Shown in pieces: positions 7,403 to 16,326 of a stretch of 64,000 nucleotides of DNA. A program made the position numbers and the translations under genes. Position 1 is the stretch's first letter, and each line of letters opens with the position of its first letter. The DNA is from Amycolatopsis lexingtonensis (lineage in GTDB: Bacteria; Actinomycetota; Actinomycetes; Mycobacteriales; Pseudonocardiaceae), in NCBI RefSeq assembly GCF_014873755.1, contig NZ_JADBEG010000001.1, positions 188,501 to 252,500 on the forward strand, read 5' to 3'. The notes beneath the pieces are model-generated. The model was not told the DNA's origin. It made no database searches and saw only the letters and a list, made by a program, of their open reading frames with translations.

Positions 7403-9190
7403 ATGTCGATGCGGACATTGCTCGTGCTGCTGCTCGTGTTCGGTTCCCTGTCCCCGATACCCGCGACCGCGGCGATGACGGCCGCCGCCGTGTGCGTCAC
7501 CTCGTGCGACACCCTCGACCCGTCCCGGGCCGCGCGGGAGAGTTTTCCCTTGCCGGACAAGGTGCTCAACGGGCGCGTGCTGCGGCTGCACGCGTCCGAC
7601 CCGGACGGCATGGCCTGGGCGAGCATCGACAACGGCGTCGCCGGCGACGCCGTCTGGCTCGACCGCTCGTGGGACGGTGGCGCCACCTGGGAAGGCTTGC
7701 TGGGCAAGGCGAGCATCCCCGGTTCGTGGACCGGCACCCGCACCCTGATGTACAACCTCACCGATCCGGCGCACCACCGCCGCGGCCTGGTCCGCGCGTG
7801 CGGCGACGCGCAAGGCGTCGGCTGCACGGCCTGGATCTACCCGGACGTCTGCGACAGCGCGTGCGACCGGAGCGCCCCGGCGTCCGGGGACAGCCAGCCG
7901 GTCGCGCCGGCGACGCTCTTCGGCCGCACGATCCGGCTCCACTTCGACGGCCGCGGGATGGCGTGGGCCGGGATCGAAGCTGGCGGCGCGGGGGACGAGA
8001 TCTGGCTCGACCGCTCCTGGGACGCCGGCGCGAGCTGGCCGGACGGCTCGTCGCTGGGCCGCACGAGCACCCCCGCGGGCGCGGCCGGCACGCACACCAC
8101 GGCGTTCGCTACCCGCGATCCCCGCGGCCGGCTCTACGGCGGCGCGGTGCGGGCGTGCGGCCGGGAAGCCACGCACGCACAGGGCAGCTGCACGGCCTGG
8201 GCGCGCCCGGCGACGACCCGCGCGGCCGGCGCGCTCGACGCGCTGATGTGGTCCTACGAGCCCTACACCGCGTGGTGGCCGTCGAGCTGGTGGAACTCCG
8301 CGGTCGCGGTGACGGCGGTGGCCGACGCGGGCGGGTTCGACACCGCGCTGGCCCGCACCTTCGACGTCAACCGGGTCGCTTTCCCTGCCGGGGCAAGGAG
8401 TTCGGACCCGATCGACGGGCACTTCGTCAGCCGGGCGATCGACGACAGCGCGTGGTGGGGCCTGGCCTGGATCGCCGCCTACGACCGCACCCACGACCCG
8501 CGGTACCTCACCGAGGCGACGACGATCGCGGACTACGTCCACGGGTTCTGGGACACCGGCACCTGCGGCGGCGGGGTGTGGTGGGACCGCGAGCGGACGT
8601 ACAAGAACGCCGTCACCGCGGGGTTGTACCTGCGGCTGACCGCGTCCCTGCACCTGCGGATCGCCGGGGACACGGTGTGGGGCCAGCGGGCGAGGACGGC
8701 GGGGGACTGGTACCTCGGCAGCGGGCTGGTCAACGCGTCCGGCCTGGTGAACGACGGCTTGACGGCGTCGTGCGCGAACAACGGCCAGACGGTCTGGACG
8801 TACAACCAGGGCCTCGGGATCGGCGGGCTGCTGGAGCTGTGGCGCGGCACCGGCGTCCAGTCCTATTTGGACGCGGCGAAGCGGCTCGCGGACGCGGCGA
8901 TGACGCGGCTGACGTCCGGCGGCGTGCTCGTCGAGTCCTGCGAGACGGGTTCCTGCGACGACAACCAGAAGCAGTTCAAGGGCGTCTTCATGCGCTACTT
9001 CGGCGACCTCGCCGCGGCGACGGGCTCGGCGGCCTACCGGGCGTTCGCGCGGAAGCAGGCCGACGCGCTGTGGGCGGGCGACCGGGACCCGCTGAACCGG
9101 ATCGGGCTGCGCTGGACCGGGGCCACGCCGAACGCGGCCGACTGGCGCACGCAGGCGGCCGGGCTGGAAGCGGTGCTGGCGGCCGGGTAG
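7403..9190 (+). CDS. Secreted GH76-family glycoside hydrolase
   Basis: A 595-residue secreted protein with signal peptide MSMRTLLVLLLVFGSLSPIPATA. Residues about 25-270 form two similar modules (each with DRSWDGGATWE- or DRSWDAGASWP-like segments and paired cysteines) that may bind carbohydrate. The catalytic (alpha/alpha)6 domain starts near LDALMWSYEPYTAWWPSSWW; DDSAWWGLAWIAAYD carries the family's two adjacent aspartates, and WTYNQGLGIGGLLE is also conserved. GH76 enzymes are endo-alpha-1,6-mannanases acting on yeast or mycobacterial-type mannan. The second ATG, six bases in, is better spaced from GGAGAGGG and may be the true start. Confidence 0.88.
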   Translation: MSMRTLLVLLLVFGSLSPIPATAAMTAAAVCVTSCDTLDPSRAARESFPLPDKVLNGRVLRLHASDPDGMAWASIDNGVAGDAVWLDRSWDGGATWEGLLGKASIPGSWTGTRTLMYNLTDPAHHRRGLVRACGDAQGVGCTAWIYPDVCDSACDRSAPASGDSQPVAPATLFGRTIRLHFDGRGMAWAGIEAGGAGDEIWLDRSWDAGASWPDGSSLGRTSTPAGAAGTHTTAFATRDPRGRLYGGAVRACGREATHAQGSCTAWARPATTRAAGALDALMWSYEPYTAWWPSSWWNSAVAVTAVADAGGFDTALARTFDVNRVAFPAGARSSDPIDGHFVSRAIDDSAWWGLAWIAAYDRTHDPRYLTEATTIADYVHGFWDTGTCGGGVWWDRERTYKNAVTAGLYLRLTASLHLRIAGDTVWGQRARTAGDWYLGSGLVNASGLVNDGLTASCANNGQTVWTYNQGLGIGGLLELWRGTGVQSYLDAAKRLADAAMTRLTSGGVLVESCETGSCDDNQKQFKGVFMRYFGDLAAATGSAAYRAFARKQADALWAGDRDPLNRIGLRWTGATPNAADWRTQAAGLEAVLAAG

Positions 9191-9204
9191 CCCGGCACGC
9201 CAGA

Positions 9205-9816
9205 ATGAGCGGCGTGCGGAACCTCCTGCTCGCGGCCGTCGCCGTGCTCGCCACCGGGTGCTCGCCCGAGGTCGCCGGGCACGCCGCGCCCACCGGCTTC
9301 GTCGTCAAGGACGGGACGGTGCTGCGGTTCCGGCCGGTGCTGGCCGAGGCGCCACCGGGACCGGCGGCCGGTCCGGCCGCCGGGCGGCAGAGCACCGATC
9401 CCGCCGCCCAGCAGGCCGCCGTGCAGGGGTTCGACTGCGCCCAGGGCAAGCCGGATCCGCTGGACGGCCGGGACGATCCGGCGCTGCCGCTGGTCAGCTG
9501 CGACCGCGTGCAGGGCACCAAGTACCTCCTCGGCCCCGGCTTCCTCAGCGGTGCGGACGTGAGCCGGGTGGACGCCGCGCTCGACCCGGCGACGGGCAGC
9601 TCGGTCATCAACCTCAGCTTCACCGCCAAGGGCGCGCAGACCTGGGCCGACTGGACCGCCCAGAACGTCGGCAAGCAGGTCGCGATGGTGCTCAAGAGCC
9701 GCGTCCTGACCGCGCCGACCGTCCAGTCGGCCATCGCCGGCGGGGAAACGCAGATCAGCGGGAAGTTCACCCTGCCGGAGGCCCGGCAGCTGGCGAAGGA
9801 CATCGCCGGCGGCTGA
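9205..9816 (+). CDS. Lipoprotein with SecD-like periplasmic head domain
   Basis: A 203-residue predicted lipoprotein. LLLAAVAVLATGC is a signal peptide ending in a lipobox, with the lipidated cysteine near residue 18. The mature part resembles the SecDF P1 head subdomain of the protein-export accessory factor SecD, particularly AMVLKSRVLTAPTVQSAI followed by TQISGKFTLPEARQLAKDI. No SecD membrane domain is present, so it cannot act as a full SecD; it would be tethered to the outer face of the membrane. Function is unknown. It begins 14 bp after the GH76 gene and may be co-transcribed. Confidence 0.75.
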   Translation: MSGVRNLLLAAVAVLATGCSPEVAGHAAPTGFVVKDGTVLRFRPVLAEAPPGPAAGPAAGRQSTDPAAQQAAVQGFDCAQGKPDPLDGRDDPALPLVSCDRVQGTKYLLGPGFLSGADVSRVDAALDPATGSSVINLSFTAKGAQTWADWTAQNVGKQVAMVLKSRVLTAPTVQSAIAGGETQISGKFTLPEARQLAKDIAGG

Positions 9817-9819
9817 GCC

Positions 9820-10293
9820 TCAGCAGGTCGCGATGTTTTCGGTGCAGGCCTGCGTCTCGGACTTGTTCGTCGCCTGGTGGAGCAGTTCGTAGAGCTGCTC
9901 GCGCTGGTCGTCGCTCAGCGCGTGGAACACCTCGTCCTCGACCGCGGCGAGCGCGAACTCGGCACGGACGAGCAGCTTCGCGCCGACGTCGGTGAGCTCG
10001 ACGACGTGCCGGCGCCGGTCGACGGGGGAGCGGCGCCGCTCGATCAGGTTCTCGGCTTCGAGGTCGTTGAGCAGCCCGACGACGTTCGTGCTGTCCATTT
10101 CCAGGATCTTCGCCAGGTCCTGCTGCGAGCTGCCGCCCAGGTCGCGCAGGACGGTCAGGGCGATCAGGTGACGCGGCCGCAGGCCGAGGGGCTTGAGCAC
10201 GGAATCGCTGCGGGTCTGCAGCCGCCGAGTCAGCTGGCCGAGCAGCGCCCCGCAGCGGTGGGGCGGCTGGTTCACGACCGGCAGCGACGTCAT
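9820..10293 (-). CDS. MarR-family transcriptional regulator
   Basis: A winged-helix MarR protein of 157 residues from the ATG at MTSLPVVN; an upstream TTG would add eight residues. HTH and wing appear as SSQQDLAKILEMDSTNVVGLL and RRRSPVDRRRHVVELT, the DxRxxxxxLT pattern of the family. It is divergent from a flavin-dependent azoreductase-like gene only about 80 bp away and probably represses it in response to quinones, dyes or other electrophiles. The convergent lipoprotein gene ends 3 bp from its stop. Confidence 0.88.
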   Translation of the reverse strand: MTSLPVVNQPPHRCGALLGQLTRRLQTRSDSVLKPLGLRPRHLIALTVLRDLGGSSQQDLAKILEMDSTNVVGLLNDLEAENLIERRRSPVDRRRHVVELTDVGAKLLVRAEFALAAVEDEVFHALSDDQREQLYELLHQATNKSETQACTENIATC

Positions 10294-10375
10294 GCGCCCA
10301 GTATATGGCCGGTTCAACGGTCGGTGTGCTATTAATGGTTTGTCTTACACCAACGATCTATGGGCGGCTAACGAC

Positions 10376-11017
10376 ATGGCGCATCTCCTCCACATCGACT
10401 CGAGCATCCAGGGCGAGCGCTCGGTGAGCCGCCGGCTCAGCGCGCGGGCCGCGGCGGCGTGGCGCGCGGCGCACCCGGACGGCACCGTCACCTACCGCGA
10501 CCTGGGCGCGCACCCGTTGCCCCACATCGATTCCGCGAGCGGCATGGCCGGCATGGTGCCGCCGGAGCAGCGCACGCCCGAGCAGGCGGCCGCGTGGGCG
10601 CGGACCACCGAGCTGGTCGGCGAGATCAAGGCGGCCGACACGGTCCTGCTGGGCCTGCCGCTGTACAACTTCGGCGCGCCGAGCAGCGTCAAGGCCTGGG
10701 TCGACCACCTGATCGCCCCGGGACTCTCGGTCGACCACGAAACGCAGACCGGCCTCCTCGGCGGCCGCGAGTTCATCGTGCTGGCGTCCCGGGGCGGCGG
10801 GTACGGCGAGGGCACGCCCCGCGAAGGCTGGGACCACGCCGAGCGGTGGCTCCCGCACGGCGTCTCGCTGACCGGCCTGGAGCCGCGCTTCATCACCGCG
10901 GAGCTGACGCTGGCCCACGTCAACCCGGCGATGGCGGAGCTCATCCCGCTGGCCGACGCGAGCCTGGCGACGGCGGAGCGCGCGATCGACGAGCTCTGGC
11001 TCCCGGCCCGCGTCTGA
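10376..11017 (+). CDS. FMN-dependent NADH-azoreductase / quinone reductase
   Basis: A 213-residue flavodoxin-fold oxidoreductase. HIDSSIQGERSVSRRL is the FMN phosphate-binding segment, LPLYNFGAPSSVKAWVDHL is the hallmark AzoR-type loop, and SRGGGYGEGTP contacts the isoalloxazine. These enzymes reduce quinones and azo compounds with NAD(P)H and protect against electrophiles. The ATG before AHLLHIDSS fits the fold's first beta-strand; the longer frame runs back into the MarR promoter. Divergence from MarR suggests a quinone-responsive pair. Confidence 0.87.
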   Translation: MAHLLHIDSSIQGERSVSRRLSARAAAAWRAAHPDGTVTYRDLGAHPLPHIDSASGMAGMVPPEQRTPEQAAAWARTTELVGEIKAADTVLLGLPLYNFGAPSSVKAWVDHLIAPGLSVDHETQTGLLGGREFIVLASRGGGYGEGTPREGWDHAERWLPHGVSLTGLEPRFITAELTLAHVNPAMAELIPLADASLATAERAIDELWLPARV

Positions 11018-11141
11018 CCGCCCCCGCTCACCTGGGGACCCGGCGGCGGCGACGCCGGAGGCGGGCGGTACCGTGCCGCCGCGGGCGGGTTGGCATGTTG
11101 CGGCACCCGCGGAGGCCGCACCTGGGTGAGGAAGGTCAGGT

Positions 11142-11648
11142 TTGAGCGCGCACACCTCCCAGATGGACGACATCCGGCTCGTCGCGCAGCCCAGCGCGCT
11201 GCCGGTCACCGAGCTGTTCGTCCGCCTGATTCTCACCGACTGGTCCCTCCGGCCCATGCTGGAGCAGACCACCGCGGCCGCCAGACGGCTGGTCGAGGCC
11301 GTGATCGAAGCCGGCAACCCGAAGGCGCCGCCCTTCGTGACGCTGCGGCTGCGGCTGAGCGCCGAGGTGCTGCTCGTCGAGGTCGACGACGACGTCCCCG
11401 GCCTGCCGGAACCGAAGGCGGGCCCGGGCGAACGCGTCGGCGTCGAACACGGTGTCGGCGGCGCCCGCACGACCTGGTGCGAGCTGGCCCTCCCCGGCGG
11501 GATGAACGCGCGGCAGGTGCGCCTGCCGCGGCGGCAGGACCGCCGGACCCTGGTCGACGAGCCCGTCTCCGGCGACCCGGTGGCCGCGGACCCGCAGGTC
11601 CTCGAGCGCCTGCTGACCCGGCTGAGCGGCTGGTCCGCCGACAGCTGA
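11142..11648 (+). CDS. HATPase-like regulatory protein (degenerate)
   Basis: A 168-residue protein resembling the RsbW-like histidine-kinase-type ATPases of actinomycetes: LFVRLILTDWSLRPMLEQTT corresponds to the helix of the ATPase fold and LRLRLSAEVLLVEVDDDVPGLPEP to the D-box region. The usual N box (ExxxNAxxH) is not recognisable, so ATP binding is doubtful. The TTG start follows GGTCAGG; an ATG at MDDIRLV is an alternative. A response regulator follows 79 bp downstream. Role as an anti-sigma-like switch is inference. Confidence 0.55.
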   Translation: MSAHTSQMDDIRLVAQPSALPVTELFVRLILTDWSLRPMLEQTTAAARRLVEAVIEAGNPKAPPFVTLRLRLSAEVLLVEVDDDVPGLPEPKAGPGERVGVEHGVGGARTTWCELALPGGMNARQVRLPRRQDRRTLVDEPVSGDPVAADPQVLERLLTRLSGWSADS

Positions 11649-11727
11649 CCGGCATCGCCTGAACACTTCGGGCCGCCCATCCGTGCATCAAGGCAGGGGA
11701 GGGCGTGAACCGGAGGAGGCTGCCGCC

Positions 11728-12354
11728 GTGCGCATCGTGATCGCGGAGGACGACGCCCTGCTGCGGGAGGGGCTCGTGCTGCTCCTGCGCAGCGAGGGTT
11801 TCGAGGTGGTCGAGGCCGTCGACCACCCGGGCGACCTGGTGGCGTCGGTCGTGGCGGCGGCGCCGGACCTCGCCGTCGTCGACGTCCGCCTGCCGCCGAC
11901 GTTCACCGACGAAGGGCTTCGCGCCGCCCTCGAAGCGCGCCGCCGCGTACCGGGGCTCGCGATCCTCGCGTTGTCCGCCTTCGTCGAGGACGGCTACGCG
12001 GGCGACCTCCTGGCCGCCGGCGGTGGCGGGGCCGGGTACCTGCTCAAGGAGCGCGTCGGCCGGCCCGACGAGTTCCTCGACGCACTCCGGCGCGTCGCGG
12101 CCGGCGGCACCGTGCTGGACCGGGACGTCGTAGCGGTCCAGCTGGCCCGGCACCGTCCCGGCGATCCGGTGGCCGCGCTGACCGACCGCGAACGCGAGGT
12201 CGTCGCGCTGCTGGCCGAAGGACACTCGGTGCCCACGATCGGGCGCCTGCTGGGCATCGGCACCACCGCCGCTCGGCAGCACGCCGGGGACGTCAGCGCG
12301 AAGCTGCGCGTCCCCGGTCAGGCCACCGCGATGCTCAGCTATTTACGAGCGTGA
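11728..12354 (+). CDS. NarL/LuxR-type response regulator
   Basis: A 208-residue response regulator. The receiver domain has the acidic pair in VIAEDDALLREG, the phosphoacceptor aspartate in LAVVDVRLPP and the conserved lysine in YLLKERV. The C-terminal LuxR HTH is LTDREREVVALLAEGHSVPTI. The GTG start follows CGGAGGAGG. No intact kinase lies beside it, so its partner is elsewhere or the degenerate HATPase-like neighbour. Its end overlaps the convergent oxidoreductase gene by 20 bp. Confidence 0.87.
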   Translation: MRIVIAEDDALLREGLVLLLRSEGFEVVEAVDHPGDLVASVVAAAPDLAVVDVRLPPTFTDEGLRAALEARRRVPGLAILALSAFVEDGYAGDLLAAGGGGAGYLLKERVGRPDEFLDALRRVAAGGTVLDRDVVAVQLARHRPGDPVAALTDREREVVALLAEGHSVPTIGRLLGIGTTAARQHAGDVSAKLRVPGQATAMLSYLRA

Positions 12355-15300
12355 GCAGTTCCGCCTGCTTCTCCCGGTACCGGGCCACGTTGGCCAGCTT
12401 GACGTCTTCGTAGCCCCGCACCAGATCGGGCAGCTCCGCCAGCGCGAGCACCCGGGAACGGTCCACATCGGACGCGCGGAACGCGGTCAGGATCGTGGCG
12501 CGGTAGTCCTCGACCAGCTCGCGCTCCACCCGCCGCACCTGGGCGCGGCCGAACGGGTCGAGCCGGGTGCCGCGCAGCTTGCGCAGCGCGTGCAGCAGCC
12601 GGAACGCCGGGCGGAACCACGGGCCCAGGCTGATCTTGCGCTTCATGCCGAGCGCGCGCAGCACCGGCGGGTGCAGCCGGTAGGCGTACTTGGTGCCGTC
12701 GCCGAACTGCTCGGCCAGGCCGTCGGTGAACGCCGGGTCGAGCGACAGCCGGGCGACCTCGTACTCGTCCTTGTACGCCATCAGCTTGTACAGGTGCTTC
12801 GCGACGGCCTCGGTGATCTCCGTCGGCCCGTCCTCCAGCACCCGCACCCGCTCGACGAACTCGGCGTACGCGCGGGCGTACCGCTCGTCCTGGTAGGCGA
12901 CCAGGTCCGGGATCCGGACGTCCAGCAGCCGCGCCAGCTCCGAGCCGGGCTCGGCGTGCACCAGCTTGCGCGCGGACGGCTGCGCGACCGGGCGCGCCGG
13001 CGCCGGGGCCGTCGTGAGCGCCTCGGGCTCGGCCACGAGCTGACGGCCGCGGCGGAACGCCTGCAGGTTCGCCTTCACCGCGGTGCCGTTCAGCTCGATC
13101 GCGCGCTCGATCACCGCCGCGGGCAGCGGGATCGCGCCGGTCTGGTAGGCGGCGCCCAGCTGGAGCACGTTGGCGAACTGGTCGTCGTCGAAGAGCTCCT
13201 CGGCGAGGCCGCGGGCGTCGAGCGAAACCGTCCGCGCGGCCGCGGCTTCCAGCGGCGCGAGGACACTGCCGGGGGAGGGGAAGGAGACCGTCGTGTCGAC
13301 GACCATCCGCCCGGTCGGGACCTCGGTGGTCGACACGACCGCGGTGGTCCGCTCGGCGTCGGCCACGGCGAGGTTCACCGCGTCCGCGCCGACGAGCGCG
13401 TCGCACGCCAGGTAGAGGTCGCACTCGCCGGCGGCGAGCTTCGGGGCCTGCTCGACCGGTTCCGCCGTCACCTTGAGGTCGGAGACGACGGCGCCGCCCT
13501 TCTGCGCGAGCCCGGTCTGGTCGAGCGTGCGGACGTGCCGCCCGTCGATTACCGCGGCCGTCGCGAGGATCTGCGTCACGGTGACCACGCCGGTGCCGCC
13601 GATGCCGGTGATCCGCACGGTGAAGTCCGTTGTGGACACCGGGGGCGCGGGCACGGCGTCGGCGGCCAGCTCGGTCAGCTTGCGCCGCTGCTTCTTCCCG
13701 GTCGGCACGACGGTGACGAACGACGGGCAGTCCCCGGCCAGGCAGGAGTAGTCGACGTTGCACGAGGACTGGTGGATCGTGGTCTTGCGGCCGAACTCCG
13801 TCGCCACCGGCTGCACGGACAGGCAGTTCGACTTCGTCCCGCAGTCGCCGCAGCCTTCGCAGACGCGCTCGTTGATGACCACGCGGGTCGTCGGGGTCGT
13901 CTGCTTGCCACGGCGGCGCTTCCGGCGCTTCTCGGCCGCGCACTCCTGCTCGTGGATCAGCACGGTGACGCCCTTGACGGCGGCGAGTTCTTCTTGCGTA
14001 GTCAGGAGTTCCGCGCGGTCGCGCACCTCGACACCGGCGGGGAGCTTGCGGCGCCGCAGCTTCGCCGGCGCGTCGCTGGTGATCACGACCCGCTTCGCGC
14101 CCTCGACGAGCAGCAGCTCGGCGACCTTCTCGACGGGCAGCCCGCCGACCGCGTCCTGGCCGCCGGTCATCGCCACGGCGGAGTTGTAGAGCAGCTTGTA
14201 GGTGATGTTGACGCCGGCCGCGACCGCCGCGCGCACCGCGAGGCTGCCGGAGTGGGTGAAGGTGCCGTCGCCGATGTTCTGCACGAAGTGCTCGGCCTCG
14301 ACGAACGGCGCCATGCCGATCCACTGCGTGCCCTCGCCGCCCATCTGCGTCACGCCGAGGACGGTGCCGACCTGGTCGGGCTCCATGAACAGCGCCATGG
14401 TGTGGCAGCCGATGCCGCCGCCGACGAGCGTGCCCTCCGGGACCTTCGTCGACGAGTTGTGCGGGCAGCCCGAGCAGAAGTACGGCGTCCGCGCGAGCAG
14501 CGGCACCGAGATGCGCTCGCGACGGCGGCGGGTTTTGAAGGCGTCGACCGAAGGAATGCCCCCGGGCAGCCGCCGGGCCAGCCCGGCGGCGATGCCGTCC
14601 GGGTCCAGCTCGCCGAGCTCGGTGAACAGGGTCCGGCCGTCGCGGTCCTTCTTGCCGGTGACCGCGGGGGCGCCGGGAACGCCGTAGAGGACCTCCTTGA
14701 GGGCGGTCTCGACGAACGAGCGCTTCTCCTCGACGACGACGATTTCCTCGAGCCCGTCGGCGAATTCGCGGACGATCGCGGGTTCGAGCGGGTGGATCGC
14801 GCCGAGCTTGAGCACGCGGATGCCGTACTTCGCCAGTGCGTCCGCGTCGAGGCCGAGCGCGCGCAGCGCCTGCTGGAGGTCCAGGTAGGACTTGCCGGCG
14901 GAGACGATGCCGATCCGGTCGGCGGAGCCGCGCGCGGTGATGCGGTTGACGCCGCTCGCGCGCAGGTACTCGGTGACCAGCGGCAGCCGGACGGTGAAGA
15001 GGCTGCGCTCCAGCTCGGCGAGGCTGGTGCCGAGCAGCCGGGACGTCGGCGTGTGCCGGTAGGCCCGCTCGATCTCCGGAGCCGTCCACTGCGGACTGAC
15101 GGTGGCCGTGCCGGACGCGTCGGCGACGTTCGCGACGACCTTCAGCGACGTCCACACGCCGGCCGCGCGGGACAGCTCCACCGCGTGCATGCCGAGGTCG
15201 AGGACGTCCTGGGAGTCGATGGGGTAGAAGATCGGGATCGCCAGGTCGGCGAGGGCGAGCTCGGACGCGCAGGGGACGGTCGAGGACTTCGCGTTCGGGT

Positions 15301-15727
15301 CGTCGCCGACGAGTGCCACGGCGCCGCCGCGCGGGTCGGTCCCGGCCAGGTTGGCGTGGCGGAGGGCGTCGGAGGCCCGGTCCAGGCCGGGGGCCTTGCC
15401 GTACCAGAAGCCGGTGACGCCACGCTGCCCACCGGCGCCGGCGACGAGCTGGCTGCCCATCACCGAGGTCGCGGCCAGCTCCTCGTTGAGCCCGGGCCGG
15501 TGCACGACGTCGTGCTTCTCCAGCAGCGTCGAGCGGCGGCCGAGCTCGAGGTCGTACCCGGCCAGCGGGGAGCCCTCGTACCCCGAGACGAAGACGGCGG
15601 GGTCGCCGCCCTGGGCGCGGTCGTGCCGGACGCGGTCGAACAGCAGCCGGACCAGGGCCTGCACCCCGGTCAGGTGCACGGTTCCCGCCTCCCGCAGATA
15701 GCGGTCCTCAAGCGTGAACGTCTCCAC
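12335..15727 (-). CDS. Indolepyruvate ferredoxin oxidoreductase (fused subunits)
   Basis: An 1130-residue fused 2-oxoacid:ferredoxin oxidoreductase. The N-terminal half carries the pyrimidine and thiamine-pyrophosphate domains (FCSGCPHNSSTKVPEGTLVGG region), followed by a cysteine-rich ferredoxin-like segment (CEGCGDCGTKSNC, then CNVDYSCLAGDCPSF), a gamma-type POR domain (GIGGTGVVTVTQILATAA) and a C-terminal DUF6537-like extension. It decarboxylates aryl- or branched-chain 2-oxo acids from amino-acid catabolism to acyl-CoA, reducing ferredoxin. The divergent AsnC regulator about 150 bp away is the likely controller. Confidence 0.92.
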   Translation of the reverse strand: METFTLEDRYLREAGTVHLTGVQALVRLLFDRVRHDRAQGGDPAVFVSGYEGSPLAGYDLELGRRSTLLEKHDVVHRPGLNEELAATSVMGSQLVAGAGGQRGVTGFWYGKAPGLDRASDALRHANLAGTDPRGGAVALVGDDPNAKSSTVPCASELALADLAIPIFYPIDSQDVLDLGMHAVELSRAAGVWTSLKVVANVADASGTATVSPQWTAPEIERAYRHTPTSRLLGTSLAELERSLFTVRLPLVTEYLRASGVNRITARGSADRIGIVSAGKSYLDLQQALRALGLDADALAKYGIRVLKLGAIHPLEPAIVREFADGLEEIVVVEEKRSFVETALKEVLYGVPGAPAVTGKKDRDGRTLFTELGELDPDGIAAGLARRLPGGIPSVDAFKTRRRRERISVPLLARTPYFCSGCPHNSSTKVPEGTLVGGGIGCHTMALFMEPDQVGTVLGVTQMGGEGTQWIGMAPFVEAEHFVQNIGDGTFTHSGSLAVRAAVAAGVNITYKLLYNSAVAMTGGQDAVGGLPVEKVAELLLVEGAKRVVITSDAPAKLRRRKLPAGVEVRDRAELLTTQEELAAVKGVTVLIHEQECAAEKRRKRRRGKQTTPTTRVVINERVCEGCGDCGTKSNCLSVQPVATEFGRKTTIHQSSCNVDYSCLAGDCPSFVTVVPTGKKQRRKLTELAADAVPAPPVSTTDFTVRITGIGGTGVVTVTQILATAAVIDGRHVRTLDQTGLAQKGGAVVSDLKVTAEPVEQAPKLAAGECDLYLACDALVGADAVNLAVADAERTTAVVSTTEVPTGRMVVDTTVSFPSPGSVLAPLEAAAARTVSLDARGLAEELFDDDQFANVLQLGAAYQTGAIPLPAAVIERAIELNGTAVKANLQAFRRGRQLVAEPEALTTAPAPARPVAQPSARKLVHAEPGSELARLLDVRIPDLVAYQDERYARAYAEFVERVRVLEDGPTEITEAVAKHLYKLMAYKDEYEVARLSLDPAFTDGLAEQFGDGTKYAYRLHPPVLRALGMKRKISLGPWFRPAFRLLHALRKLRGTRLDPFGRAQVRRVERELVEDYRATILTAFRASDVDRSRVLALAELPDLVRGYEDVKLANVARYREKQAELLTLVNS

Positions 15728-15878
15728 GGCGCGGCTCCTCTCGATGTGCTTCCGGGCACAGTGCGACGCCGGCCACAGCGACGCAACAGGCGTTGGCGTT
15801 TCGCGACTCTATACGCAAACTTCGAGGCCTCCACGCGCCGGCTGGCTCGGATTTTTGCGCGGAGTTACGCTCCTGCGC

Positions 15879-16325
15879 ATGCCCGAAGAGCTGCTCGACG
15901 CGACCGACCACGAGATCCTCGGCCTGCTGCGCGAAGACGCCCGCCGCACGCTGTCCGACATCGCCGGCCGCGTCACCCTCTCCACGGCCGCGGTCAAGCG
16001 CCGCATCGACCGGCTGCGCGAGACCGGCGTTATCACGGGCTTCACGGTCCAGGTCGACCACGCGAAGCTGGGCTGGGGCATCGAGGCGTTCACCGAACTG
16101 CGCTTCGTCGGCAACACGAAGGTCGCGGAGATCCTGCGCACGACGACCCGCATGCCCGAGGCCCAGGCGGTGTTCACGATCGCGGGCGACCCGGACGCGC
16201 TGGTGTGGCTGCGGGTGCGCGACATGGCCCACCTGCAGAAAACGATCGACGAGATCCGGCGGCACCACCAGGTGACCGGGACGAAGACGCTGATCGCGCT
16301 GGAATCGTGGTCGCGGGGGAACTGA
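15879..16325 (+). CDS. Lrp/AsnC-family transcriptional regulator
   Basis: A 148-residue feast/famine regulator. The HTH reads ARRTLSDIAGRVTLSTAAVKRRIDRL and the C-terminal RAM domain includes FTIAGDPDALVWLRVRD. Family members sense amino acids and often control the adjacent amino-acid catabolic gene, here the divergent indolepyruvate oxidoreductase. The ATG at MPEELLDATDHE is the natural family start. One base separates its stop from the GTG of the GNAT-like gene, indicating an operon. Confidence 0.9.
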   Translation: MPEELLDATDHEILGLLREDARRTLSDIAGRVTLSTAAVKRRIDRLRETGVITGFTVQVDHAKLGWGIEAFTELRFVGNTKVAEILRTTTRMPEAQAVFTIAGDPDALVWLRVRDMAHLQKTIDEIRRHHQVTGTKTLIALESWSRGN

Positions 16326-16326
16326 C

